Source: Methanocorpusculum sp. (lineage in GTDB: Archaea > Halobacteriota > Methanomicrobia > Methanomicrobiales > Methanocorpusculaceae). Taken from it: a DNA stretch of 9,157 nt. The stretch lies in contig DALTYF010000021.1 in the NCBI GenBank assembly GCA_029986195.1, forward strand, positions 1 through 9,157, read 5' to 3'. Numbering within the stretch: position 1 is the first letter of the stretch; each line of letters starts with the position of its first letter. Under the pieces are notes generated by a model. The model worked only from the letters and a program-made list of their open reading frames with translations, was not told the DNA's origin and ran no database searches. The position numbers and the translations under genes are program-made. Of the stretch, positions 1-5,915 are shown one piece after another.

Positions 1-426
1 ATTACTATACGTGGTCTGGTACCGCATCTGTTGCGTCCGGTCAGACCACTCCGGTCTTTGCAAGTATGACTCATAAGTCCCATCCGGCTCCAACCAATGT
101 GCCAACCTATGTACCAAACCCGGTTGGCGGTTCTGGTGATCTCTACATCACCTCTGACCCCAGTCTTGCGGATGTCTATGTGGATAATGCCTACAAAGGA
201 CTTACTCCGATTACGATCACTGCTGACGGCGGCTATCACACGGTGCGGATTGAATCGTCCGGCTACTCCGGCTGGTCGGATTCCGTCTTTTGTTACCGCA
301 GATCAGACTGCAACGGTGTATGCGTCATTAACGCCCAACCCAAGCCCGACCAAATCCCCGGCGCCGCTGATGGGTCTTCTTGGTCTCGCAGGTGCAGCGC
401 TTCTGGCCGTCCGCAGAATTGTCTGA
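1..426 (+). pseudogene. PEGA-repeat surface protein, C-terminal part, frameshifted
   Basis: The reading frame is open from base 3, so the gene begins upstream of the window. The first ~22 residues (WSGTASVASGQTTPVFASMT) look like the end of one PEGA repeat. They align with the end of a second, complete repeat (WSDSVFVTADQTATVYASLT) that starts near GDLYITSDPS and contains the ADVYVDNAYKGLTPITI core. The second repeat changes frame at a T4 run (288-291); removing one T restores VFVTADQTATVYASLT. The restored frame then gives a Pro/Ser/Thr linker (PNPSPTKSPAP), a hydrophobic segment (LMGLLGLAGAALLAV) and the basic tail RRIV, stopping at 424-426. That three-part end is typical of archaeal sorted surface proteins (PGF-CTERM-like). 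PEGA domains are extracellular beta domains of S-layer-type proteins. Without correction the product loses its membrane tail and runs on to 533. A sequencing error is possible. Confidence 0.8.
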
Positions 427-450
427 GTGTGTCCATTGGGACATACGTCA

Positions 451-471
451 CTTTTTTTGTTTTTTTCTTTT
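451..471 (+). terminator. oligo-T termination tract after the PEGA gene
   Basis: About 25 bases after the corrected stop lies a run of T7, G, T7, C, T4. More T-rich stretches follow at 482-488 and 498-505. Oligo-T tracts on the coding strand are the usual archaeal termination signal. No strong hairpin precedes it. Confidence 0.55.
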
Positions 472-523
472 GCATGTGGAATTTTTTTGAAAATATATTT
501 TTTTTATCGGCCGCGGGTGATGT

Positions 524-637
524 TACGAAATGAGTTCGTAGGTTTTTTTCTGTGTGTTCCGTGGTTCCCTCAAGGAAAACCAAAGAGAAAGACTTCCAAA
601 TACAGTTTCCAGAAAAAACCTACGAACTCATTTCGTA
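524..637. repeat. MITE-like inverted-repeat element, 114 bp
   Basis: The left arm begins TACGAAATGAGTTCGTAGG (524-542) and continues into T7-CTG. The right arm (about 610-637) is its reverse complement with one A fewer, giving about 28 paired bases with a one-base bulge. Each arm is itself a small hairpin, TACGAA-(5 nt)-TTCGTA. The ~57-base interior holds a purine-rich stretch and a GTGTTCCGTGGTTCCCTC motif that resembles a repeat motif I recall from many prokaryotic genomes. No transposase and no clear target-site duplication is visible. It lies between two convergent genes, a usual neutral landing site. It could be a non-autonomous mobile element, a REP-like element or a large transcript-end hairpin. 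Confidence 0.65.
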
Positions 638-660
638 CCAGCATTCATGAGACAATTTGC

Positions 661-704
661 AAAAAAAAGGTTGTACCCGAGAGGGGTGGGTACATGCTAC
701 AACC
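661..704 (-). terminator. hairpin plus T8 terminator of the frh operon
   Basis: Read on the minus strand, 13 bases past the frhB stop, the sequence forms GGTT...AACC and GTACCC...GGGTAC stems closed by a CACCCCTCTC-type loop. An alternative outer pairing is GGTTGTA/TACAACC. A run of eight T follows (661-668 on the plus strand as A8). This is the layout of an intrinsic terminator. Confidence 0.7.
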
Positions 705-716
705 CTTAGGACACGG

Positions 717-1589
717 TTAGATGTAGGGGTTGCGCAGGGGTTTGAGTGCCGCGTGCTCCGCGTGGGCGCGGTGCTCGATGTACTTCTGGTTCTTCGTGAT
801 CTTCTCGGTTGCGAGCTTTGTCACGAGTTCCAGACCCGGCTTGACGCCGTCCATCGACTCTGCAATGATCCAGCCTGCCTCAACTGCTTTGTTGAAGGCT
901 GCCTCTCCTGCTGCGGAGCGGACAAAGACCGTGGACCATCCGTCCGGAGTCCCGACGGAACCGGTCGAAATATCTGCAAAGTTTGCAACGTAGTCAAGAC
1001 ATACGTGGCATCCCGGCTGCTCGTACTTGTGGGTAACCTTCAGCGGGATCTGTGCGTTCACACCGCGCTCGGTGTACACAGAGAACTTGCCCTTTCCAAT
1101 GTCCATCTTGGTGGCATTGTCGATCTTCGTTGCACAGTGGTCCTCAACCATCTGGTAAAGACCCTGGTACGGGAAGTTCTCCATACAGAAGATACCGAGA
1201 GCAAGAGCGATCTTGTCCGGAACGTCACGCATACCGATCGGGTAGAGCTGTGCTTTTCTGACTGCCTGAATCTGACAGGGAGTACCGACGATACCGATCT
1301 TGTCAAGACCGTAGCTGCGGGTTGCCTCCTTGATCAGAGCCATGTTCGGAGAGATCGAGTATTTCGTACCACGTGCTGCGAGAAGCTCGTCAACGGTGGT
1401 GGCGATCATCGGCTCGGGCTTGTATGCCTCTTCTCCGGGTCCAGCGACGATTGCTCCGTCAATAATGCCTGTCTCAAGTGCGTAGGCAAACATTGCGGTG
1501 ACGATTCCTCCGTCCTGGGACTTTGCGAGAATGTCTTCACAGCCGGCTTTGGCTTTGTAGACTGCCTTGTATTGTCCAAGATATTCCAT
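717..1589 (-). CDS. frhB: Coenzyme F420 hydrogenase beta subunit FrhB
   Basis: FrhB is the FAD- and F420-binding subunit of the F420-reducing [NiFe] hydrogenase. It passes electrons arriving from FrhG to coenzyme F420. The protein is 290 residues, close to the usual ~280. The N-terminal FrhB/FdhB domain covers about residues 5-80 and the C-terminal domain about 85-230. Visible landmarks are GTPCQIQAVRKA (C105), GIFCMENFPYQG (C135) and GCHVCLDYVANFADISTG (C194, C197), the Cys-rich parts expected to hold its single [4Fe-4S] cluster. The start is supported by GGAGG eight bases upstream of the ATG. It is the last gene of frhADGB, 18 bases after frhG, and is followed by a hairpin/T8 terminator. 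The same fold occurs in FdhB and in F420-dependent sulfite and glutamate synthase partners, but the operon settles the assignment. Confidence 0.96.
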   Translation of the reverse strand: MEYLGQYKAVYKAKAGCEDILAKSQDGGIVTAMFAYALETGIIDGAIVAGPGEEAYKPEPMIATTVDELLAARGTKYSISPNMALIKEATRSYGLDKIGIVGTPCQIQAVRKAQLYPIGMRDVPDKIALALGIFCMENFPYQGLYQMVEDHCATKIDNATKMDIGKGKFSVYTERGVNAQIPLKVTHKYEQPGCHVCLDYVANFADISTGSVGTPDGWSTVFVRSAAGEAAFNKAVEAGWIIAESMDGVKPGLELVTKLATEKITKNQKYIEHRAHAEHAALKPLRNPYI

Positions 1590-1607
1590 TTTTTTCGCCT
1601 CCAGCCT

Positions 1608-2594
1608 TTATGGTTTCATAACCTCTCCAATGAGGTTCGTAATCGATTCATACTGTCCGCAGACATCGAAGCTGAAGAAGTTCCGCGGGCACTGTGCATA
1701 GCAGGCGCCGCACTTGATACACAGATCACGCTCGACCTGTGGTCTGCCGTACTGCATCGTGATTGCACGAACCGGGCACGCTGCCGCACAGCTGCCGCAT
1801 CCGCAGCAGAGGCCCTGGTTGATGACTTCGGTCATCAGGTCGCATCCGCATGCCTCGGTTCCTGCTGCTGCAAGGTTCATCAGCGGGGTAAGGTATGCAG
1901 TTGCGAGTGCTTTCTGCTCATCGTTGCCTTTCAGAAGCAGGTATGCCATCAGGCACACATTGCGGATCTGCTGCGGGGTCGGGGCACATGCGGGGATGTA
2001 CACATCGACCTTGATCAGGTCGCCGATTGGCAGGAATGCCTCGTGCTGGGGCTGGTTCTGCTGGCCACCGCGGCAGAAGCGCGTGGTGTTGCCGTAACAT
2101 GCACAGCCGCCGAGAGCAACAACAATCTTTGCTCTCTCACGGGTTTCCAGAATCTCTTCCATTGAGCACTCGTCGTTTAAACAGACGGAACCCTCGACCA
2201 GTGCGACATCCATCTCCGGGATGTGGCGCACATCGGCGAGCGTCAGGCAGTAGACGAGGTCAGCGTATTTGTCAAGGATAGTAAGTAATCCTTCGTAGTT
2301 ATCTGCAAGGGACACGAGACATCCGGTACATCCGCTCATGTGTACATGTCCTACAGTAATCTTGTCAGCCACTGGCTTCTCCTCCTTTGGTTTTTGAATA
2401 ATTGGCTTTTGTTCGACCTTCATGTCAGCCGGCTTTGCCTTAGTAACAGGCGCTTCATGCTTTGCTGACACAGGTTCTTCCTGTTTACTGGCAACAGGCT
2501 CCTGTTTACTGGCAACAGGCTTTTCGTCCTGCGTTCCCTCGCTGACATCGCCTTTTCCGAACAGTAAGCTTTTGAATTTATCGAATAATCCCAT
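1608..2594 (-). CDS. frhG: Coenzyme F420 hydrogenase gamma subunit FrhG with N-terminal extension
   Basis: FrhG is the iron-sulfur small subunit that carries electrons from the [NiFe] centre of FrhA to FrhB. The conserved part begins at about residue 75 (VADKITVGHVHMSGCTGC). Proximal-cluster cysteines are C89, C92, C138 (GSVC), the GGCACYG pair near C164/C166, and C203 (PACAPTP). A C-terminal two-cluster ferredoxin domain has C263, C266, C269, C273 and C292, C295, C298, C302. Ahead of this sits an unusual ~74-residue leader: an amphipathic MGLFDKFKSLLFGKG, then a Lys/Glu/Pro/Ala linker with two exact PVASKQE units and degenerate copies. The ATG at 2594 lies one base after the frhD stop and has only a weak AGGA site. 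A GTG at 2372 with AGGAGG upstream would give the normal-length protein. Both starts may be used. The subunit identity is certain; the start is not. Confidence 0.93.
   Translation of the reverse strand: MGLFDKFKSLLFGKGDVSEGTQDEKPVASKQEPVASKQEEPVSAKHEAPVTKAKPADMKVEQKPIIQKPKEEKPVADKITVGHVHMSGCTGCLVSLADNYEGLLTILDKYADLVYCLTLADVRHIPEMDVALVEGSVCLNDECSMEEILETRERAKIVVALGGCACYGNTTRFCRGGQQNQPQHEAFLPIGDLIKVDVYIPACAPTPQQIRNVCLMAYLLLKGNDEQKALATAYLTPLMNLAAAGTEACGCDLMTEVINQGLCCGCGSCAAACPVRAITMQYGRPQVERDLCIKCGACYAQCPRNFFSFDVCGQYESITNLIGEVMKP
2370..2386 (-). promoter_or_regulatory. Strong internal ribosome site and GTG start inside frhG
   Basis: On the minus strand AGGAGG (plus-strand 2381-2386) is followed by eight bases and a GTG codon (2372-2370) in the frhG frame. 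Translation from it gives (M)ADKITVGHVHMSGC, which is where FrhG proteins without an extension normally begin. The site is far better than the AGGA at the upstream ATG. The purine-rich run also encodes Lys-Glu-Glu-Lys, so chance is possible. Confidence 0.5.
2480..2521. repeat. 21-bp perfect tandem duplication in the frhG linker
   Basis: Two identical copies of a 21-base unit beginning CCTGTTTACTGGCAACAGG lie at 2480-2500 and 2501-2521. The unit is exactly seven codons, so frame is kept, and it encodes PVASKQE twice on the minus strand. Diverged versions (EPVSAKHE, APVTKAK) follow downstream. The linker appears to have grown by in-frame duplication. Confidence 0.9.
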
Positions 2595-2595
2595 T

Positions 2596-3090
2596 TTAGC
2601 TTCCTATTTCTTTTAAGATGACGTTTACAGTTTTGGGAATGGCCCCTTGTACTTCCGGACTCAGCTCAAGAGCGAAGTCTTCGCTGTCCGGTGCGGGTAT
2701 ATAGGCGGGCTGGCAACCGAGAATAATAATATCCATCTTTCCCTTCAGTCTGCCGATTGGATCCAGCAGGTTTCCGGAATGGGCATCCATGTAACGCTCC
2801 TGCCTGCCTTCCGGCAAAAGATCGGCGGGGATCTTTGTCAGGTCCCCGGGTTTTCCCCCGAAGTCCATACAGTCCACAATGATCAGCTTCTTCGTCTCTT
2901 CCGGATCGATCATCGAAAAAACCAGATGCGGGCCGCCAAGACCCACATCCATAGCTTTTACATTGTCGGGAAGTTCATACTCGGAAAGTGCTCTGATTAC
3001 TGCGGGACCAAATCCGTCGTCGCCAAACAGTTCGTTACCGACACCGGCGATTATTACTTCTGGAAACAGTCCTTCCATGTATATACTCAC
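2596..3090 (-). CDS. frhD: F420 hydrogenase maturation endopeptidase FrhD
   Basis: This is a HybD/HycI-type protease that removes the C-terminal peptide of FrhA after nickel insertion. Of 164 residues, GVGNELFGDDGFG (16-28) is the family signature. E20, D73 (in IIVDCMDFGG) and H104 (DAHSGN) correspond to the three nickel-sensing residues known in HybD (Glu16, Asp62, His93). The GTG at 3090 overlaps the frhA stop by four bases (GTGA), implying translational coupling. An ATG four codons further in (3078) would give MEGLFPEVIIAGVGN and is an equally reasonable start, since neither has a clear Shine-Dalgarno. The gene ends one base before the upstream frhG start. Confidence 0.94.
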   Translation of the reverse strand: MSIYMEGLFPEVIIAGVGNELFGDDGFGPAVIRALSEYELPDNVKAMDVGLGGPHLVFSMIDPEETKKLIIVDCMDFGGKPGDLTKIPADLLPEGRQERYMDAHSGNLLDPIGRLKGKMDIIILGCQPAYIPAPDSEDFALELSPEVQGAIPKTVNVILKEIGS

Positions 3091-4454
3091 TCAAGGAGCT
3101 TCTGTGCCACAAGCCGGTTGTCTTCATCCAGTACAATCATGTGGGTTGCACAGGATACACAGGGGTCATATGCACGGACAATGACTTCTGCGAGTTCCCA
3201 CGGTGCGCCGGTAAGTGCACGGCTGCAGGTCGGGAAGTTCCAGGTAGTCGGAACGAGCATAGAGAACCACTCGACTTTGCCGTTGCGGACCTTTGCGAGG
3301 TGAACGTCTGCGCCGCGCGGTGCTTCGTTTGCTGCCCATCCGATGGTTCCGTCACCCTGCGGAATGACGTCTGCAACGACGCTTCCGGAGGTGTTGAGTG
3401 CATCTGCTGCCTCAATCATCTTGTAGACGGAGTCCATGTATTCCATTTCACGTGCAATGTTGAGACCAATGGCTCCCTTGCGGTCGTAGTTTCTGTACAT
3501 TGCAAGACGGGCACGCGGTCCGACCTCGACGGGCTGCCCGTCGTAAAGTGGGACACCGGTGCATGCCTGCATCTGTGGCCAGGCCTTTGCACCTGCTTTG
3601 GTGGTTCCGCCAATCGGATAGTTGGGATCGTCCATGGTGATCTCTTCTTCGCCCATGTACCAGTCCCAGGGTCTGACTTCAAGCCAGCGTGCCGGGTCCC
3701 AGGTCGGGTGCTCATCAAGAGAAGAGCTTCCGTAGCACGGGTCGGTTGCCATGTATCCCTGCTGGTGGAAACCAAGGTCCTTCGGGATTGCAACTTCGCG
3801 ACCGCACATCTCTGCCCAGTCACGTTTTGCATAGTTCTCGAAGACTGCAATCATGAACTCCATCTGCTCGCGTGCGAGCGGGAGTGCCTGCTTTGCAAGG
3901 TCATAGATCTTGGTTCTTGCACGCGGAGTGATATTCTTGTACATACCACCAACACGCGGGTTGGACGGGTGTACTGCTTCTCCGCCTGCGATCTCGCCAA
4001 TGGTCTGGCCGATCATACGCAGAGTCTGGATACGCTTTGCGACGGATCTGACTGGTTCTTCGGGGTAGAACGGATTAATCTTCGAATCAGTGCCCGGCAG
4101 GTACATATCCGGCAGTGCAAGAATGTCATGCAGTGCGTGGGAGTGCAGTCTGTTTGCACACTGGAGAATTATACGCAGAAGATATGCGTCGTCTGGGATC
4201 TCTACACCCATCGATGCTTCCATTGCCTCTGTTGCGGCAAGCGTGTGGGCAATCGGACAGATACCACACACACGGGAAGCGATCTTGGGAACCTGCTCAT
4301 AGGTCTTACCGATGGCAAGCTTCTCTACTCCACGAACCGGCGTGATGGAAAGCCAGTCTCCGCGCTCAATGATTCCTTCATCGTTTACTTTTAAAACGAG
4401 CTTGGAGTGACCCTCATGTCTGGTGGTCGGGGAAATTTCTACTACTTTCGACAA
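3087..4454 (-). CDS. frhA: Coenzyme F420 hydrogenase alpha (large, NiFe) subunit FrhA
   Basis: FrhA holds the [NiFe] active site that splits H2. The 455-residue protein has the N-terminal pair RVCGICPIAH (C63, C66) and the C-terminal pair DPCVSCATH (C432, C435, H438). Both C-terminal Cys positions are TGT, so there is no selenocysteine. The 17 residues after H438 (MIVLDEDNRLVAQKLLE) are the expected peptide removed by FrhD. The start is a TTG (4452-4454), giving SKVVEISPTTRHEGHSKL, the usual FrhA N-terminus as I recall it. GAGG lies eight bases upstream and there is no in-frame ATG that fits. It is the first gene of frhADGB and is preceded by a BRE/TATA promoter and a ~97-base leader. Mvh and Vht large subunits are relatives, but the linked FrhB excludes them. 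Confidence 0.97.
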   Translation of the reverse strand: MSKVVEISPTTRHEGHSKLVLKVNDEGIIERGDWLSITPVRGVEKLAIGKTYEQVPKIASRVCGICPIAHTLAATEAMEASMGVEIPDDAYLLRIILQCANRLHSHALHDILALPDMYLPGTDSKINPFYPEEPVRSVAKRIQTLRMIGQTIGEIAGGEAVHPSNPRVGGMYKNITPRARTKIYDLAKQALPLAREQMEFMIAVFENYAKRDWAEMCGREVAIPKDLGFHQQGYMATDPCYGSSSLDEHPTWDPARWLEVRPWDWYMGEEEITMDDPNYPIGGTTKAGAKAWPQMQACTGVPLYDGQPVEVGPRARLAMYRNYDRKGAIGLNIAREMEYMDSVYKMIEAADALNTSGSVVADVIPQGDGTIGWAANEAPRGADVHLAKVRNGKVEWFSMLVPTTWNFPTCSRALTGAPWELAEVIVRAYDPCVSCATHMIVLDEDNRLVAQKLLE

Positions 4455-4468
4455 TGTTATCGCCTCAT

Positions 4469-4482
4469 CCTAAATATTTAGG
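4469..4482. promoter_or_regulatory. 14-bp perfect palindrome just upstream of the frhA ribosome site
   Basis: CCTAAATATTTAGG is its own reverse complement and ends about 14 bases upstream of the frhA TTG start, right before GAGG. It could be a repressor operator or a hairpin affecting translation. Its core TAAATATTTA is also TATA-like, but it sits too near the start codon to serve the leadered transcript. Confidence 0.45.
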
Positions 4483-4534
4483 TTGTTCGATCAGCTATAC
4501 AGGAAAATTACCATTGTCCTTTTGGGTTAATGAC

Positions 4535-4550
4535 ACGTACCGAAGTACGC
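4535..4550 (-). promoter_or_regulatory. UUCG-tetraloop hairpin at the predicted 5' end of frh mRNA
   Basis: On the minus strand GCGTAC-TTCG-GTACGT forms five Watson-Crick pairs plus a G-U pair, closing the very stable C(UUCG)G tetraloop. It begins within a few bases of the start predicted from the TATA box (about 4551), so the frh transcript would begin with this hairpin. Confidence 0.5.
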
Positions 4551-4572
4551 TATCTTAACTTTCTTGCCTAGG

Positions 4573-4591
4573 ATTTATTAAAGATTTCCTC
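4573..4591 (-). promoter_or_regulatory. BRE/TATA promoter of frhADGB
   Basis: The minus strand reads GAGGAAAT (BRE, plus-strand 4584-4591) followed by CTTTAATAAAT (TATA box, about 4573-4583). About 26 bases on, transcription would start near 4551, giving a leader of about 97 bases before frhA. It is the best archaeal promoter match in this intergenic region. Confidence 0.55.
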
Positions 4592-4683
4592 TCATTCTGA
4601 CAGAGAATAATCCGGCTGTTTTCGGTGTGTTTCCAAAAGGTCTTACTCGGCTCTGATGAAATGATCGGAAGTGCTACTTGTTT

Positions 4684-4698
4684 GTATTATTGTAATAC
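4684..4698. promoter_or_regulatory. Candidate operator, GTATTA-TTG-TAATAC
   Basis: A perfect 6-bp inverted repeat with a 3-base spacer lies about 100 bases upstream of the frh TATA box. It is the size and shape of a dimeric regulator site. No regulator can be named from the sequence. As AT-rich DNA it could also arise by chance. Confidence 0.3.
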
Positions 4699-4830
4699 TT
4701 GTACGGAATAAACGTTAATTTTGCCTTCGTTTTTTGAAGAACACGTTGTATTTTTTTGGCACAATCGGGAATTATTTATGCGCTCCGGGAAATTCCGAAA
4801 ATTATTCAGATAATCTTCATTAAACCCGGG

Positions 4831-4836
4831 AAAAAA
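4831..4836 (-). terminator. T6 tract after mptA
   Basis: On the minus strand TTTTTT begins 14 bases after the mptA stop and is followed by CCCGGG. It is a short archaeal-type oligo-T termination signal without a convincing stem before it. Confidence 0.4.
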
Positions 4837-4850
4837 GTGTATGGGATGTA

Positions 4851-5786
4851 TTATACATTCAGTTCTTCGCGCAGTTCGGCGAGCGTCGCTTTCCGCTCCG
4901 CATAGGCATCATGCTGATGAATACTTTCCTCATTCGTCTGGCGGATCGTAATGTGGGTATCGCCCGGGAGGTATGTAAAGGTGTTTACGACCTGACGTGC
5001 CATTTCACGGACACAGTCCTCCACAAACCGTGCATTCTTGTGTGCCGCCATAACAACATAGCTCTCGTCTCCGCGTTTGAGAAGCTCGTAGATCTTTGCA
5101 CTCATGGACTCCTTAAGGACGTTGACGATCTGTTCCAGCGGAACAACAATGTCGTCATCGGTCTCCACGCAGAGGAATCCGCGGCCGCGCTGGTTGTGGC
5201 TTGCCATCGGGACTTCCTTGAAGAATGCGTCAATCTTGTCCTCGGGGATCTCAAGCTCCTGCATCACATGCATTGCATGATCCTTCATGATGTTCTGGGC
5301 GCACGGGCATGCGGTAATACCGGTGACTTCTGCTCCCACACTCTTGCGGACGATTGGTTCGCCTTTGGTTCTCTGGGCAATTGCATGGGCATAGACGTTG
5401 ACAACTTCCTGACAGGAAGTCTTTGAGACCGGCGTGTCGCGGTTGATCATATAGAAACTGCGCATGAACACTTCGGTCCTGTCTGCATACTCATGATGAT
5501 CAAGCAGTTTTCGGGAGACGATACCACACACATCTTCAATACCACGGACGTCGCCGGAGGTTGCCTGCTGCAGCACCTCGTCGATGACCTCAAAGTTGCG
5601 GGAAAGGTTTGCGCCTTTCAGGCTGCTGGGGAGATCGACAAAGACATCGAAGTCGGAGATGAATATTGCCGGGCGTGTTTTGCCGGGCCTTCCCACTTCA
5701 ACGAGCTTCTTGACATTTTTCACACCGACACGGGTCAGGCTGATTCGTACGTCAGGAGCAGTGGACTGCACATCTGGTAATGACAT
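4851..5786 (-). CDS. mptA: GTP cyclohydrolase MptA (archaeal, FolE2-like)
   Basis: MptA is the Fe(II)-dependent archaeal GTP cyclohydrolase. It turns GTP into 7,8-dihydroneopterin 2',3'-cyclic phosphate, the first step toward the pterin of tetrahydromethanopterin. The 311-residue protein has the family landmarks SDFDVFVDLPSSLKGANLSRN (44-64), VGAEVTGITACPCAQN (C160, C162) and EVPMASHNQRGRG (H197). The Cys and His are expected active-site metal-region residues. The ATG at 5786 has AAGGA about ten bases upstream and a TATA region at 5871-5887. The gene is intact and ends with a short T tract. It is transcribed in the same direction as frhADGB but separated from it by a 396-base promoter region, so it is probably its own unit. 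Bacterial FolE2 is the nearest alternative; the archaeal methanogen context favours MptA. Confidence 0.94.
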   Translation of the reverse strand: MSLPDVQSTAPDVRISLTRVGVKNVKKLVEVGRPGKTRPAIFISDFDVFVDLPSSLKGANLSRNFEVIDEVLQQATSGDVRGIEDVCGIVSRKLLDHHEYADRTEVFMRSFYMINRDTPVSKTSCQEVVNVYAHAIAQRTKGEPIVRKSVGAEVTGITACPCAQNIMKDHAMHVMQELEIPEDKIDAFFKEVPMASHNQRGRGFLCVETDDDIVVPLEQIVNVLKESMSAKIYELLKRGDESYVVMAAHKNARFVEDCVREMARQVVNTFTYLPGDTHITIRQTNEESIHQHDAYAERKATLAELREELNV

Positions 5787-5870
5787 TATACTGTATCCTT
5801 CGTTATTCTGCTCAACATTTCACAGGAGAAACCGGCAGGGTAACGTGCATCTATGTGTATTACCCCAACA

Positions 5871-5887
5871 GTATATAATTTTATATC
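5871..5887. promoter_or_regulatory. Shared divergent TATA region for mptA and ilvC
   Basis: GTATATAATTTTATATC reads as a TATA box on both strands. On the plus strand it lies 30-45 bases before the ilvC ATG, predicting a very short leader. On the minus strand it predicts a start near 5845 and a leader of about 60 bases for mptA. The two promoters therefore overlap. Confidence 0.5.
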
Positions 5888-5915
5888 CCCCCGTGCCTAT
5901 CTATCACTGACACGT

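Larger units (their letters stand above)
4455..4850. other. Intergenic region between mptA and frhA (frh promoter and leader)
   Basis: This 396-base stretch between two minus-strand genes is AT-rich and has no supported protein gene. Reading on the minus strand from mptA, it holds the T6 tract after mptA, an imperfect GGAATT/AATTCC inverted repeat (about 4768-4796) and a further AT-rich TATA-like stretch near 4770-4780. Next come a GTATTA-TTG-TAATAC inverted repeat, a good BRE/TATA, a UUCG hairpin, a 14-bp palindrome and the frhA ribosome site. A small RNA in the 4600-4780 part cannot be excluded, but nothing specific supports one. Confidence 0.7.

Noticed and set aside
293..583. A 96-codon minus-strand frame with a TTEHTEKN segment
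   Set aside because: It reads through the inverted-repeat element and the antisense of the PEGA gene; such peptides commonly come from repeats and not from genes.
427..720. A 97-codon plus-strand frame across the T-rich region
   Set aside because: Low-complexity Phe-rich translation of T tracts and the repeat element; no coding signal.
1358..1372. ATTTCGTACCA in frhB, shared with the right arm of the inverted repeat
   Set aside because: Only 11 bases match and they lie in conserved coding sequence; chance similarity, not a second copy.
657..2165. A 502-codon plus-strand open frame opposite frhB and frhG
   Set aside because: It is the antisense shadow of two well-identified genes, its product is Cys/Val/Leu-rich with no recognisable domain, and it crosses the frh terminator hairpin and the frhG-frhB gap.
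3147..3165. Selenocysteine at the FrhA nickel-binding motif (DPCxxC)
   Set aside because: Both cysteine codons are TGT; no in-frame TGA is present before the true stop.
3417..3850. A 144-codon minus-strand frame inside frhA
   Set aside because: It lies in an alternative frame fully within frhA, which is conserved end to end.
3141..4394. A 417-codon plus-strand open frame opposite frhA
   Set aside because: It arises from the codon bias of frhA on the other strand; its composition is not protein-like and it has no ribosome site or promoter.
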